Shown here one piece after another: positions 1 through 7,574 of a stretch of 41,413 nucleotides of DNA (position 1 is the stretch's first letter; each line of letters opens with the position of its first letter). Source of the DNA: JBHJGM01 sp964405825 (GTDB lineage: Bacteria; Verrucomicrobiota; Verrucomicrobiia; Opitutales; JBHJGM01); NCBI GenBank assembly GCA_964405825.1, contig CAYOPI010000026.1, positions 1 to 41,413 of the forward strand, written 5' to 3'. Position numbers and translations under genes: made by a program. The notes below the pieces were generated by a model, which was given only the letters and a program-made list of their open reading frames with translations, did no database searches and was not told where the DNA came from.

Positions 1-1
1 A

Positions 2-352
2 ATCATCCACAATCCCACCGGATTCACCGTCTACTGCGCCGACGAACGCTCGCTGATCAAGAACCGCGCCAAGGCCATGACCGTGCTGCGTTCACGCCTG
101 CTGGAGGCCAAGATCGAGGAGGAGCAAAAGAAGTACGCCGACGAACGACGCAGTCAGGTGGGTACGGGCGATCGCTCCGAGCGCATCCGCACCTACAACT
201 TTCCCCAGAGCCGCCTGACCGACCACCGTATCGGGCTGACCGTCCACAGCCTGGCCCAGGTCCTCGAAGGCGAGTTGGGCGAGATCGTCGTTGCCCTGCA
301 CGAGGCCGACAACGCCGCCCGGCTTGAGAAAATGATAGCGGCCGGCAACTGA
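2..352 (+). CDS. prfA: Peptide chain release factor 1, C-terminal part (cut by window edge)
   Basis: Reading frame 2 is open from the window edge to a TGA stop at 350-352 and gives about 116 residues. They match the end of class I release factors just after the GGQ loop: the segment reading HNPTGF..CADERSL, then KNRAKAM, then RIRTYNFPQSRLTDHRIGLT. The sequence TYNFPQ.R.TDHR is typical of RF1; RF2 has a different sequence at that place, so this is RF1 (reads UAA and UAG). The GGQ peptidyl-tRNA hydrolysis motif itself lies to the left of the window. The protein acts on the ribosome in the cytoplasm. The tail has normal RF1 length and shows no sign of damage. Confidence 0.93.
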   Translation: MIHNPTGFTVYCADERSLIKNRAKAMTVLRSRLLEAKIEEEQKKYADERRSQVGTGDRSERIRTYNFPQSRLTDHRIGLTVHSLAQVLEGELGEIVVALHEADNAARLEKMIAAGN

Positions 353-399
353 AGACAGCACCCTATGAACCTGGAGCCTCCTCGACGAAGAGCAAAGCG

Positions 400-567
400 G
401 CTGACTTTGCCGCCTCTGAAGTCGGAAACATGGCTCGTGCAGTGGCCCTCTACCGGGAGGTGCTCGGGCTCAGGCAGATCGAGGCCAGCGAGGGAATCTG
501 GGTGGAACTTGAGGTCTCCCCGACCACGCTGGCCTTGCATCGCCGCAAGGATGGCACCGCGGGCTGA
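400..567 (+). pseudogene. Half-length VOC (glyoxalase/bleomycin-resistance) domain fragment
   Basis: In frame 1 the codons from about 400 to the TGA at 565-567 read ADFAASEVGNMARAV, then ALYREVLGL, then a beta-strand-rich stretch ending in LHRRKDGTAG. This is the classic first beta-alpha-beta-beta-beta module of the vicinal-oxygen-chelate fold (helix pattern A..LYREVLGL). A full VOC protein of about 120 residues has two such modules; here the frame stops after one. An ATG at 430 would give only 45 residues. The ATG at 365 is in another frame, so a frameshift after it would be needed to join it to this domain. It sits directly behind prfA and ahead of a hairpin. I call it a decayed or truncated gene; a very short functional half-domain protein is the alternative. 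Confidence 0.5.
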
Positions 568-576
568 GCGCGGCAG

Positions 577-608
577 AACCACCGGCTCGACGGGCGAACC
601 GGTGGTTT
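577..608 (+). terminator. Probable hairpin terminator behind prfA / VOC fragment
   Basis: AACCACCGG at 577-585 and CCGGTGGTT at 599-607 form a perfect 9-bp stem around a 13-nt loop, followed only by a short T run (TTT). It lies between plus-strand genes on the left and the convergent YHS gene on the right. The weak U-tract lowers the confidence. Confidence 0.45.
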
Positions 609-715
609 GAGCAGGCGCAGAGCCGTTCGCTTGAACGCGGGGGCGAACGGTGAGCGCGGAGTGGGATTTCCCGATAAAGGTCTTTCGTTGGCTTCGGCGC
701 GTCTTCTTCAGGCGC

Positions 716-1279
716 TTACCTGGCCTGGGTGATGGCGGCCCACTCCTTGTCGGCGGTGGCGAGGAGTTCAGCCTCGGTCTGGCCTTCGGCGATCCACTGG
801 TTCCAGAGTTCGAGGGTGTCGGTGCCCCAGGCGTCGTAAAAAAGCAGCAGGCGGCCGTCGACGACCTTGTAGCGCTTCGGGTTGGGGGAGGTCTTGCCGC
901 CCTTGACCACGGCGTAGGCACACCAGCCGCCGTAGGCCGGTTCGTACGTGGCCGGGTCCTTCAGGAACTTCGTGCGGTTGGCCTCGTTGGCGAAGCGGTA
1001 GGTGACACCCTCGTGGCTCGCGGTGATGGACTTGCTGCCGCGGGAGGGCTTCTCGCGCTCGAAATAGGTGATCGGGTCGTAACCGCTCAGGGCCACGTTG
1101 CGCCGGTCCAGGTCCCAGTGCTTCTGACGCGTCTCGGTGGCCTTGGCCCCTTCGTCGGCAGCGGTGGCCACCCAGATGGCCATGAGCTGGTTCTGGGCGG
1201 CGAAAAGGCCGGCCACGGCCAGCAGGAAAACGGCAACGATGCGCCCGGTGCGGGGCGGTCTGGCAAAGTAGCGATTCAT
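716..1279 (-). CDS. YHS domain-containing protein, membrane-anchored
   Basis: 187 residues starting at an ATG (1277-1279). Residues ~13-30 form a hydrophobic segment behind a basic N-terminus (signal anchor or signal peptide). The rest follows the pattern of secreted YHS-domain proteins: LSGYDPITYF near residue 64, GS..I.ASHEGVTYRFANEANR..F, then DPATYEPAYGGWCAYAV, K.YKVVDGRLLLFY, and a C-terminal helix with TADKEWAAI. The family is common in Bacteria and is thought to bind a metal or haem-like ligand, but the role is not established. Only one Cys is seen in the GGWCAYAV region. The gene stands alone, convergent with prfA. The extracytoplasmic location is inferred from the N-terminus. Confidence 0.85.
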   Translation of the reverse strand: MNRYFARPPRTGRIVAVFLLAVAGLFAAQNQLMAIWVATAADEGAKATETRQKHWDLDRRNVALSGYDPITYFEREKPSRGSKSITASHEGVTYRFANEANRTKFLKDPATYEPAYGGWCAYAVVKGGKTSPNPKRYKVVDGRLLLFYDAWGTDTLELWNQWIAEGQTEAELLATADKEWAAITQAR

Positions 1280-1428
1280 GTCAGATGCGTGCGTGGATGA
1301 ATGTGCAGGCGGCGATCTTTGCGCCCTTCTTCAGTGAGAGCGCCGGGCGCCTTGTAAATTCCCTATCACTTCGGCGCGGTTGTTGACATTGGCTTGGCAG
1401 AATCGGTGGCGGTGGCAGAGTGCCTGCC

Positions 1429-2433
1429 ATGCAGGTGCTGGTGACAGGCGGGAACGGCTTTCTGGGCGGGCGCATCGTCGATGGCCTGCTTGAGCGGGGC
1501 CACCGGGTGCGGAGCTTTCAGCGTTCGCCCGCGCCGGAACTGGCGGCCCGGGGCGTCGAGGTGGTCCGCGGCGACCTCGCAGATGCGGCCAGTGTTCTGG
1601 CGGCCTGCGAAGGCATGGAGGCGGTCTTTCATGTGGCGGCCAAGGCGGGGGTGTGGGGTCCGCGCGAGGCGTATGTGTCGGCAAACCTGACCGGCGCGCA
1701 GAACGTCGTGGCCGCCTGTCGGCAAGCCGGGGTGAGCCAGCTCATTTACACGAGTACACCCAGCGTGGTCTTCTCGGGGGAGGCCTTCGAGGGGGCTGAT
1801 GAAGCGCTGCCGTACGGCACGCAGTTCCTCTGCCATTATGCTGAAACGAAGGCCGCCGCCGAACAGGTCGCCCTGCAGGCGCATACACCGGGCAAGCTGG
1901 CGGTCTGCGCGTTGCGCCCGCACCTGATCTACGGTCCCGGCGATCCGCATCTGTTGCCGCGAGTGCTGGCGCGCGCCCGAGCGGGTCGCCTGCGCCGGGT
2001 GGGCGAAGGCGACAACCGCGTCGACATCACCCACGTGGCCAATGCCGCCCAGGCGCACCTCTGCGCGTTGGATGCCCTCCAGGGAGGCGCTGCGGGGGGA
2101 AAGGCCTACTTCATCTCCGATGGCCATCCAGTGGTGCTTTGGCGCTGGATCGACGATGTCCTGGAGCGCTGCGGACTGGAGCGTATCCAGAAGTCAGTGA
2201 CGATCGCCAAAGCCCACCAGGCCGGCAGGGTGATGGAGTGGCTCTGGCGTAACCTGCCCCTGCCGGGCGAGCCGCCGATGACGCGTTTTGTGGCCGTTGA
2301 ACTGGCCAAGAGCCACTGGTTTTCGATCGAGGCGGCGCGGGGCGACCTCGGCTACGCGCCCGTCATTGAGCCGGAGCCCGCCCTTGTCGAAACCGTTGCC
2401 TGGCTGCGCGCTCAGGGCGCTGCCAAACGCTGA
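1429..2433 (+). CDS. Extended SDR NAD(P)-dependent oxidoreductase, OleD / 3-beta-HSD-like
   Basis: The ATG at 1429 gives 334 residues beginning MQVLVTGGNGFLGG, which carries the TGxxGxxG dinucleotide-binding motif at the very start. A GTG at 1420 would add three residues. The catalytic YxxxK is YAETK at about residues 137-141, with a preceding STPSVVF strand supplying the Ser. The segments AAKAGVWGP and LRPHLIYGPGDPHLLPR resemble OleD-type 2-alkyl-3-oxoalkanoate reductases of the ole hydrocarbon pathway, but no oleA, oleB or oleC neighbours are in the window. The exact substrate is therefore open; a sterol-type or sugar-type epimerase/dehydrogenase role is also possible. It is soluble with no signal peptide. 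Its last 22 nt overlap the end of the convergent SpoU gene. Confidence 0.82.
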   Translation: MQVLVTGGNGFLGGRIVDGLLERGHRVRSFQRSPAPELAARGVEVVRGDLADAASVLAACEGMEAVFHVAAKAGVWGPREAYVSANLTGAQNVVAACRQAGVSQLIYTSTPSVVFSGEAFEGADEALPYGTQFLCHYAETKAAAEQVALQAHTPGKLAVCALRPHLIYGPGDPHLLPRVLARARAGRLRRVGEGDNRVDITHVANAAQAHLCALDALQGGAAGGKAYFISDGHPVVLWRWIDDVLERCGLERIQKSVTIAKAHQAGRVMEWLWRNLPLPGEPPMTRFVAVELAKSHWFSIEAARGDLGYAPVIEPEPALVETVAWLRAQGAAKR

Positions 2434-3230
2434 CGCACGCCCTCAAAGAGCACCACCGCCGCGGCCGTGCTGACGTTGAGCGAATCGGCCTGACCCGCCA
2501 TCGGGATGCGCAGGCGCGCGTCGGCCGCTTCCAGCAGGGCTTCGCTCAGGCCATCTTTTTCGCTGCCCAGCAGCAGGGCGGAAGGCCCGCTGAGGTCACC
2601 GTCCCAGTAATTGGTTTCTGAATACGGCGTTGTTGCCAGCAGGCCGATGGAGCGCTCGCGGCAGTAGGCGATGGTGTCTTCGACGCCCGCCACCACCACT
2701 GGCAGCGCAAAGACCAGCCCCTGCGAAGAGCGGATGACGTTGGGGTTGTAGCGGTCGGTGACGGGATCGCAGCAGATGACCGCGTGCACCCCGGCAGCGT
2801 CGGCCGTGCGCAGCAGCGCGCCCAGGTTGCCGGGCTTCTCGATCGCTTCGACGACGAGGACCAGGGCATTCGCTGGCAGGTTGAGGTCGTCCAGCGTTGT
2901 CTCCTCGGCCACGCCGACGGCCAGGATGCCGTCGGGTCCCTCGCGCTGACTGACTTTCGCAAAGACGCCCGGCGAAAATCCCGTCAGTGACACGCCTGCC
3001 CGGGTTACGCGCTCGATCAGATGGTTGGCAGTATCCTGGTCGGGAAAAAGCTCGGGACAGACGAAGCCCTCCTCAATGGTCACACCGGCTTTGAGCGCGT
3101 TCTGGAGTTCGCGCGTGCCCTCGATGACGAAGCGCCCGCGTTTGCGCCGGGTGGTGCCCTCGCGCAGCTTGACCAGGTGTTTCACCCGCGGGTTTTGCCG
3201 GCTCTCGATCCGTGGGATATCCGGATTCAC
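2412..3230 (-). CDS. SpoU/TrmH-family RNA 2'-O-ribose methyltransferase
   Basis: 272 residues from a GTG start (3228-3230; no suitable ATG nearby). The N-terminal substrate-binding part reads IESRQNPRVKHLVKLRE and RGRFVIEGTRELQNAL. The C-terminal SPOUT (trefoil-knot) domain shows its three motifs in order: EKPGNLGALLRTADAAG (motif 1, about residues 131-147), LLLGSEKDGLS (motif 2, ~220-230) and IPMAGQADSLNVSTAAAVVLFE (motif 3, ~242-263). It uses S-adenosylmethionine to methylate a ribose, most likely in 23S rRNA; the precise nucleotide cannot be told from sequence. It is divergent from the RumA-type methyltransferase across about 80 nt, so the two RNA modification genes may share a control region. 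Its 3' end overlaps the SDR gene by 22 nt. Confidence 0.9.
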   Translation of the reverse strand: MNPDIPRIESRQNPRVKHLVKLREGTTRRKRGRFVIEGTRELQNALKAGVTIEEGFVCPELFPDQDTANHLIERVTRAGVSLTGFSPGVFAKVSQREGPDGILAVGVAEETTLDDLNLPANALVLVVEAIEKPGNLGALLRTADAAGVHAVICCDPVTDRYNPNVIRSSQGLVFALPVVVAGVEDTIAYCRERSIGLLATTPYSETNYWDGDLSGPSALLLGSEKDGLSEALLEAADARLRIPMAGQADSLNVSTAAAVVLFEGVRQRLAAP

Positions 3231-3309
3231 CCCAACGGTCTCCCAGCGCAGGTGACATGTGGCAAGCCTGCCCTTGCCAAGGCCTCGGGAAGCGCCTTGC
3301 CTGCACGTG

Positions 3310-4566
3310 ATGCAACCGCGCGTGCCCCGCGGCTTCGTGGCCGAGCCCTACGCCTATCACACCGAGCTGGAGCTGGCGGTCGAGCGCCTGACCAACCTCG
3401 GCGTGGGCGTGGCCCGCCACGATGGCTGGGTCGTCATGGTGCCCTTCGCGGTGCCCGGGGACCGGGTGCGCGCGCGCGTTTACCGCAACCACAAGAACTA
3501 CTCTGAGGCCGACCTGATCGAGGTGCTGGAGCCCTCGCCCGACCGCGTGCAGCCGCGCTGCCCGCTCTTTGGGACCTGCGGCGGCTGTCAGTATCAGCAT
3601 TTTAACTACGAGCGGCAACTGGAGTGGAAGGCCGATCAGGTGCGCGAGCTGATGCATCGTATCGGCAACCTGGATACACCGGTTGAACCGGCCCATCCCT
3701 CGCCGCGCCAGTACGCCTACCGCTCCAAACTGACTCCGCACTACCCGCGCCCTCCGCGTTCGACCGGGGGCCACCGTCCGCGGGCCGCCTCGGATGCGGA
3801 ACTGCCCATCGGTTTTCTGAAGCAGGGGCGCGGGCGCGAGATGGTCGACGTGCCGCAGTGCCCGATTGCCACCGAGGCAATCAACGAAGCCCTGCCGCGG
3901 GCCCGAGCCGGCGTTCGCGAGCGCGCGGGCAAGCTCAAGCGTGGCGGCACCCTGCTGCTGCGCCATTGCCTGGAGGGGGTGGTGACCGACCCCAAGGCGA
4001 ACGTTTCCGAGCGTGTGGGTGAGCTGGTCTTCCAGTTCACGGCCGGTGAGTTTTTCCAGAACAACCCCTTCGTCCTGCCGGAACTGGTCGACTACGTGGT
4101 GGGCCAGTCGCGGGAGCTGGGCGGGCGTTTTCTGGTCGATGCGTACTGCGGGGTGGGCGTCTTCGCTTTGAGCGCGGCGCGGCACTTCGAGGCCTGCGCG
4201 GGCGTGGAGGTCAGCGCGCCCGCCATCCACTGGGCCAACGCCAACGCCGCCATCAACCGCGTGGCGAACGTCGGCTTCATCGTGGGTGAGGCGCAGGCGA
4301 TTTTCGAAGACATCCGTTTCGAGGGCGGCGACACCGTGATGGTGCTGGACCCGCCGCGGGCCGGTTGCGACCGCGCCTTCCTCGACCAGCTGATCGCCTT
4401 CGCCCCGCGCGGGCTCGTCTATGTTTCGTGCGATCCGTCGACGCAGGCGCGCGACCTGAAAATCCTGCGGGAGGAAGGCGGCTTTACCGTTGAGCGGCTC
4501 CAGCCCTTCGACCTGTTTCCGCAGACGCGCCACATCGAGAACGTGGCCACCCTGCGCCGCGTCTAG
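3310..4566 (+). CDS. 23S rRNA (uracil-5-)-methyltransferase, RumA/RlmD family with Fe-S cluster motif
   Basis: The ATG at 3310 gives 418 residues; in-frame GTGs at 3307 and 3259 are alternatives. An N-terminal TRAM-like beta-barrel (residues ~15-75) is followed by CPLFGTCGGC with Cys at about 84, 90 and 93, plus a later Cys near 184 in VPQCPI. This is the 4Fe-4S arrangement of RlmD. The methyltransferase domain has FFQNNP, the SAM-binding VDAYCGVGVFAL, LDPPRAGCD, and the catalytic Cys at about 374 in YVSCDPSTQARDL. It makes 5-methyluridine in rRNA (RlmD/RlmC type) or tRNA (TrmA type); the cluster favours the rRNA enzymes. The last 4 nt (CTAG) carry both its own stop and that of the convergent ligase gene. 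Confidence 0.9.
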   Translation: MQPRVPRGFVAEPYAYHTELELAVERLTNLGVGVARHDGWVVMVPFAVPGDRVRARVYRNHKNYSEADLIEVLEPSPDRVQPRCPLFGTCGGCQYQHFNYERQLEWKADQVRELMHRIGNLDTPVEPAHPSPRQYAYRSKLTPHYPRPPRSTGGHRPRAASDAELPIGFLKQGRGREMVDVPQCPIATEAINEALPRARAGVRERAGKLKRGGTLLLRHCLEGVVTDPKANVSERVGELVFQFTAGEFFQNNPFVLPELVDYVVGQSRELGGRFLVDAYCGVGVFALSAARHFEACAGVEVSAPAIHWANANAAINRVANVGFIVGEAQAIFEDIRFEGGDTVMVLDPPRAGCDRAFLDQLIAFAPRGLVYVSCDPSTQARDLKILREEGGFTVERLQPFDLFPQTRHIENVATLRRV

Positions 4567-5366
4567 CGACGCCGGTTCCAGGCATCGGCGCGGAAGCGGT
4601 CTTCCCAAAATCGCGTGGCATCGTGCCAGACCTCGGGGGCCTCGCCGAAGTCGTAGGGCGTCACCAGCAGCCGCGCCAGACGCTCGCAGAAGGCCTCGAA
4701 GAAGTGCTCCCAGTCGTCCAGGGCGCAGGCTTCCCGGTCAAGCGAACCCTGAACCAGAAGCCCCTGACGGTTACGCTTCTGAGCCGCACCAGCGAGTTTG
4801 CGGCCATCCCGGGGGCAGATGACGTCGTAGATTTCGGGCTGGGCAAAGCAGGCGAGGTTGGGGCCGGCAAAGCGTTTCTCCGGCGCACAGGGCTGCAGCT
4901 TGGCGTCGCGTCCGCAGGCCTGCAGGGCCTCCACGATTGCCAGGTGCAGTTGCTGGTAGGCGAGCTGAGCCGTCACGTGAAAAAAGGACTGGCTCGGGGC
5001 GACGGCCAGGGCGTAGGTCCAGTCCGCCCGGTGGTCCACCAGTCCGCCGCCGGTCGGTCGCCGGGCCAGTGCCAACGATGTTCCTTCCGGCTCGGTCGCC
5101 GCGCGCACGTCATTCCAGCGCTGGCTGAAGCCGAAGGTGCAGGCCGGCTGGGCCCATTGGTAGTGGCGCAGGAAGGCCTGGGGGTTGCCATCGAGTTCAA
5201 CGGCGTCGAGCAGGTCCAGCAACGCGCGATCCGCGGCCATCTGCGAGGCGGCCTCGCGGGTGTCTTCGGGTAGCACGCAGAGACCCGGACCGCTATCAAA
5301 CGCCTTGGCCAACGCAAACGCCTCAGAAATCCTTGCCGCGGACGAAGCGCCGCAGGGGTGGTCCAT
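4563..5366 (-). CDS. Lipoate-protein ligase A / biotin-lipoate ligase family protein
   Basis: The ATG at 5364-5366 gives 267 residues beginning MDHPCG; a longer frame reaches 5420 but has an Arg-rich start unlike the family. Key segments are MAADRALLDLL near the start, RRPTGGGLVDHRADWTYALAV (the glycine-rich lipoyl-AMP loop), FAGPNLACF, and GRKLAGAAQKRNRQGLLVQGSL, which carries the Lys of the K-x-(x)-G-x-AQ motif. The family transfers lipoate or octanoate (sometimes biotin) to carrier-domain Lys residues; which one applies here is not decidable. The start overlaps the end of the RmlD-like gene on the same strand by 44 nt, so translational coupling is likely. The other end overlaps the RumA-type gene by 4 nt. 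Confidence 0.8.
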   Translation of the reverse strand: MDHPCGASSAARISEAFALAKAFDSGPGLCVLPEDTREAASQMAADRALLDLLDAVELDGNPQAFLRHYQWAQPACTFGFSQRWNDVRAATEPEGTSLALARRPTGGGLVDHRADWTYALAVAPSQSFFHVTAQLAYQQLHLAIVEALQACGRDAKLQPCAPEKRFAGPNLACFAQPEIYDVICPRDGRKLAGAAQKRNRQGLLVQGSLDREACALDDWEHFFEAFCERLARLLVTPYDFGEAPEVWHDATRFWEDRFRADAWNRRR

Positions 5367-6378
5367 GCCCGTTGGCCTGGCCGTTGCGCGCGGGTGCCTG
5401 CGACTGGTACCACGCCTCAAAAGGCACCGGCACCGACATCACGGCCAGTTGCTCGCTGAAGTCAGCCGGGCGCAGCTTGACCTTTGAGAGCAGCGGATGC
5501 AGCTCCAGGCGAAGGTCAGCTGGACGGTTCGCCAGCTCCGGAATCTCCTTCAGGGCGACCGGGGTGATGTGCCCTTCGCTCAGCCCGAAGTGCTGGAGGA
5601 TGCGCTGCCCGATTTCAAAGCGGCTCAGCGTTTCGGACCCGGCCCAATGAAAGAGCCCGCTCAAGTTCGGGCGGTCGAACAGCTCGGCCAGCAACTCGGC
5701 CACGCTGTCGGCGGACACGGGCTGGCGCTGTTCATCGGTGAAGAGCTGGGCGGTCTTGCCCTGCGACCAGGCTTCAAAGAGCTTCTCGTGCACGCTGCGA
5801 CGGCCGCCGGGGCTGTCGCCGGTGACCAGCGTGATACGAAGCACGAGGCTGTGGGGCCCGCTTTCGCGCAGGACCTCGCGCTCGGCCAGCAGCTTCATCT
5901 GCCCGTAAAGGTTGGTCGGGTTGGGTCGGTCGGTGGAGCGGAAGGGCCCGCTCTGGCCGTCAAAGACCATGTCGGTGGACAGGTGAAAGAGCCGCGCGCT
6001 GAGGTGGTGGGCCAGCTGCGCCAGTCGACGCGGCAGGGCCACATTCACTTTTTCGGCGAGGGTCGGGTCGGCCTCGACCCCGGCGGGCTGCGAGATGGCC
6101 GCCGCGTTGACAATGACGTCGGGAAACTCCTCGAGCACGCGGGCGGTCAGCGCGTCCAAGTCGGTCAGGTCCTGGCGAAGGAGGCGCGAGCCGTCGTTGG
6201 GCCAGCCCGCGGGCAAGGCCGGCGGGTGCTGGTGATGAATCGCCACCACCTCGTGACCGGCGGCGGTGAAATGCCGCAAACAGGCCGCGCCGACGAGGCC
6301 GGAGGCGCCCGTGAGGATAACGCGTTTGCAGGAGCGAGCCAAGGTATTCGGTGTAGGCCAATTCGCCCGCGGCAACAA
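5323..6378 (-). CDS. RmlD-like SDR (dTDP-4-dehydrorhamnose reductase family)
   Basis: Up to 351 residues from the distal start; the conserved fold begins at KRVILTGASGLVGAACL, so a later start within the first ~17 residues is possible. It has the TGxSGxxG NAD(P) motif, NAAAISQPAGVEADP, a Ser-Thr-Asp strand (LFHLSTDMVFDG), YGQMK (the catalytic YxxxK) and a C-terminal substrate-binding half with FHWAGSETLSRFEIGQRI. This is the pattern of RmlD-type reductases that make dTDP-rhamnose, but no rmlA, rmlB or rmlC is nearby, so it may act on another nucleotide sugar or small molecule. It is divergent from hisC, with only about 75 nt between them, and followed by the overlapping lipoate-ligase-like gene. 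Confidence 0.8.
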   Translation of the reverse strand: MLPRANWPTPNTLARSCKRVILTGASGLVGAACLRHFTAAGHEVVAIHHQHPPALPAGWPNDGSRLLRQDLTDLDALTARVLEEFPDVIVNAAAISQPAGVEADPTLAEKVNVALPRRLAQLAHHLSARLFHLSTDMVFDGQSGPFRSTDRPNPTNLYGQMKLLAEREVLRESGPHSLVLRITLVTGDSPGGRRSVHEKLFEAWSQGKTAQLFTDEQRQPVSADSVAELLAELFDRPNLSGLFHWAGSETLSRFEIGQRILQHFGLSEGHITPVALKEIPELANRPADLRLELHPLLSKVKLRPADFSEQLAVMSVPVPFEAWYQSQAPARNGQANGHGPPLRRFVRGKDF

Positions 6379-6452
6379 GGGAAATCCCGACGCGCTTGAC
6401 GCCTGCGTCTTCTGCCTGCATCCAATGGGCGGTCTTCGTGAGAGGCCGCCCG

Positions 6453-7574
6453 ATGAATCTGCGCGACCTGGTCAAGCCGTCCGTTCTCTCCCAGCCCGTC
6501 TATCAGCCCGGAAAGCCGATTGAGCGGGTGGCTGCCGAGTTTGGCCTGGACCCGGAGGCCGTGCTCAAGCTCGCCTCCAACGAGAATCCGCTGGGACCCT
6601 CTCCCAAGGCCGCTGAAGCCCTCCGCGTCGCCGCCGGCGAACTCCACCTGTACCCTGACGGAGGCTGCACCGAGTTGCGCGAGGCGATTGCCCGCCACCG
6701 TGGCCTCGCGCCCGAACAGATTGTCGTCGGTAACGGCTCCAACGAGGTCTTCGAGCTTTTCGGGCACGCCTTCATTCGCCCGGGCGATGCCTGCGTGATG
6801 AGCCAGTACGCCTTCATCGTTTACAAGCTGATCACGCTGCTCTTTGAAGGGCAGGTCGTGGAGGTGCCGATGCGCGACTGGACCCACGACCTGGAGGCGA
6901 TGCGCGCTGCCCTTACGCCGGAGACGCGCGCGGTTTTCGTGGCCTCGCCCAACAACCCCATCGGCACAGCCAACACCGCGGCGGACCTGATCCGCTTCGC
7001 CGAGTCCCTGCCCGAGCACGTCCTTTTTTGCTTTGACGAGGCCTACGCCGAGTACCTTGACGAGCCGCCGGATCTGCGCCCGCTGATCGCCGACGGACGC
7101 AAGATTCTCTGCACGCGGACCTTCTCCAAGGTCTACGGGCTGGCCGGCCTGCGTCTGGGCTACGGGTATGCTTCCGAGGAGATGATCGGCTACCTGCAGC
7201 AGGTGCGCGAGCCCTTCAACGTGAACCGCCCCGGGCAGGCCGCGGCCCTCGCCGGCCTGGAGGATGAAGCCTGGGTCACGCGGGCACGCCTCGAGAATGC
7301 CACCGGGCGCGCCCAGTTGACCACGGGGCTGCGCGCACTGGGTCTGGAGGTCATCGAAGGCCAGGCAAACTTCGTTGTCGTGCGCGTGCCCGATGCCGCT
7401 GCCTGCTTTGACCGGCTTCAACGCGAAGGGGTGATCGTGCGCCCGCTCGCACCCTATGGCCTGAAGGACTTCCTGCGCGTCTCGGTGGGCACGCAGGCCC
7501 AGAACCAACAGCTCCTGCGCACCCTCGAAGGCATCCTTGCCGGGTCAACCGCAGACGCGGGCTTATCGTCGTGA
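6453..7574 (+). CDS. hisC: Histidinol-phosphate aminotransferase
   Basis: The ATG at 6453 gives 373 residues beginning MNLRDLVKPSV and has a purine-rich GTGAGAGG about 9 nt upstream. It is a class I/II PLP-dependent aminotransferase of HisC type: KLASNENPLGPSPKA near the N-terminus, LYPDGGCTELREAIA, VASPNNPIGT, CFDEAYAEY, and the PLP-binding Lys at about 226 in TFSKVYGLAGLRLGYG. RPLAPYGLKDFLRVSVGT closes the C-terminal domain. It converts imidazole-acetol phosphate and glutamate to histidinol phosphate in histidine synthesis. It is not in a his operon here. Its TGA stop overlaps the GTG start of the CNNM gene (GTGA), so the two are probably co-translated. Confidence 0.92.
   Translation: MNLRDLVKPSVLSQPVYQPGKPIERVAAEFGLDPEAVLKLASNENPLGPSPKAAEALRVAAGELHLYPDGGCTELREAIARHRGLAPEQIVVGNGSNEVFELFGHAFIRPGDACVMSQYAFIVYKLITLLFEGQVVEVPMRDWTHDLEAMRAALTPETRAVFVASPNNPIGTANTAADLIRFAESLPEHVLFCFDEAYAEYLDEPPDLRPLIADGRKILCTRTFSKVYGLAGLRLGYGYASEEMIGYLQQVREPFNVNRPGQAAALAGLEDEAWVTRARLENATGRAQLTTGLRALGLEVIEGQANFVVVRVPDAAACFDRLQREGVIVRPLAPYGLKDFLRVSVGTQAQNQQLLRTLEGILAGSTADAGLSS

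Noticed and set aside
365..610. 81-codon plus-strand frame behind prfA
   Set aside because: Its translation is Arg/Pro/Ser-rich and meaningless; the real coding character is in the neighbouring frame (VOC fragment).
3073..4608. 511-codon minus-strand open frame
   Set aside because: It lies fully opposite the RumA-type methyltransferase, which carries all family motifs.
6165..7508. 447-codon minus-strand open frame
   Set aside because: It is opposite hisC and runs into the RmlD-like gene in a wrong frame.
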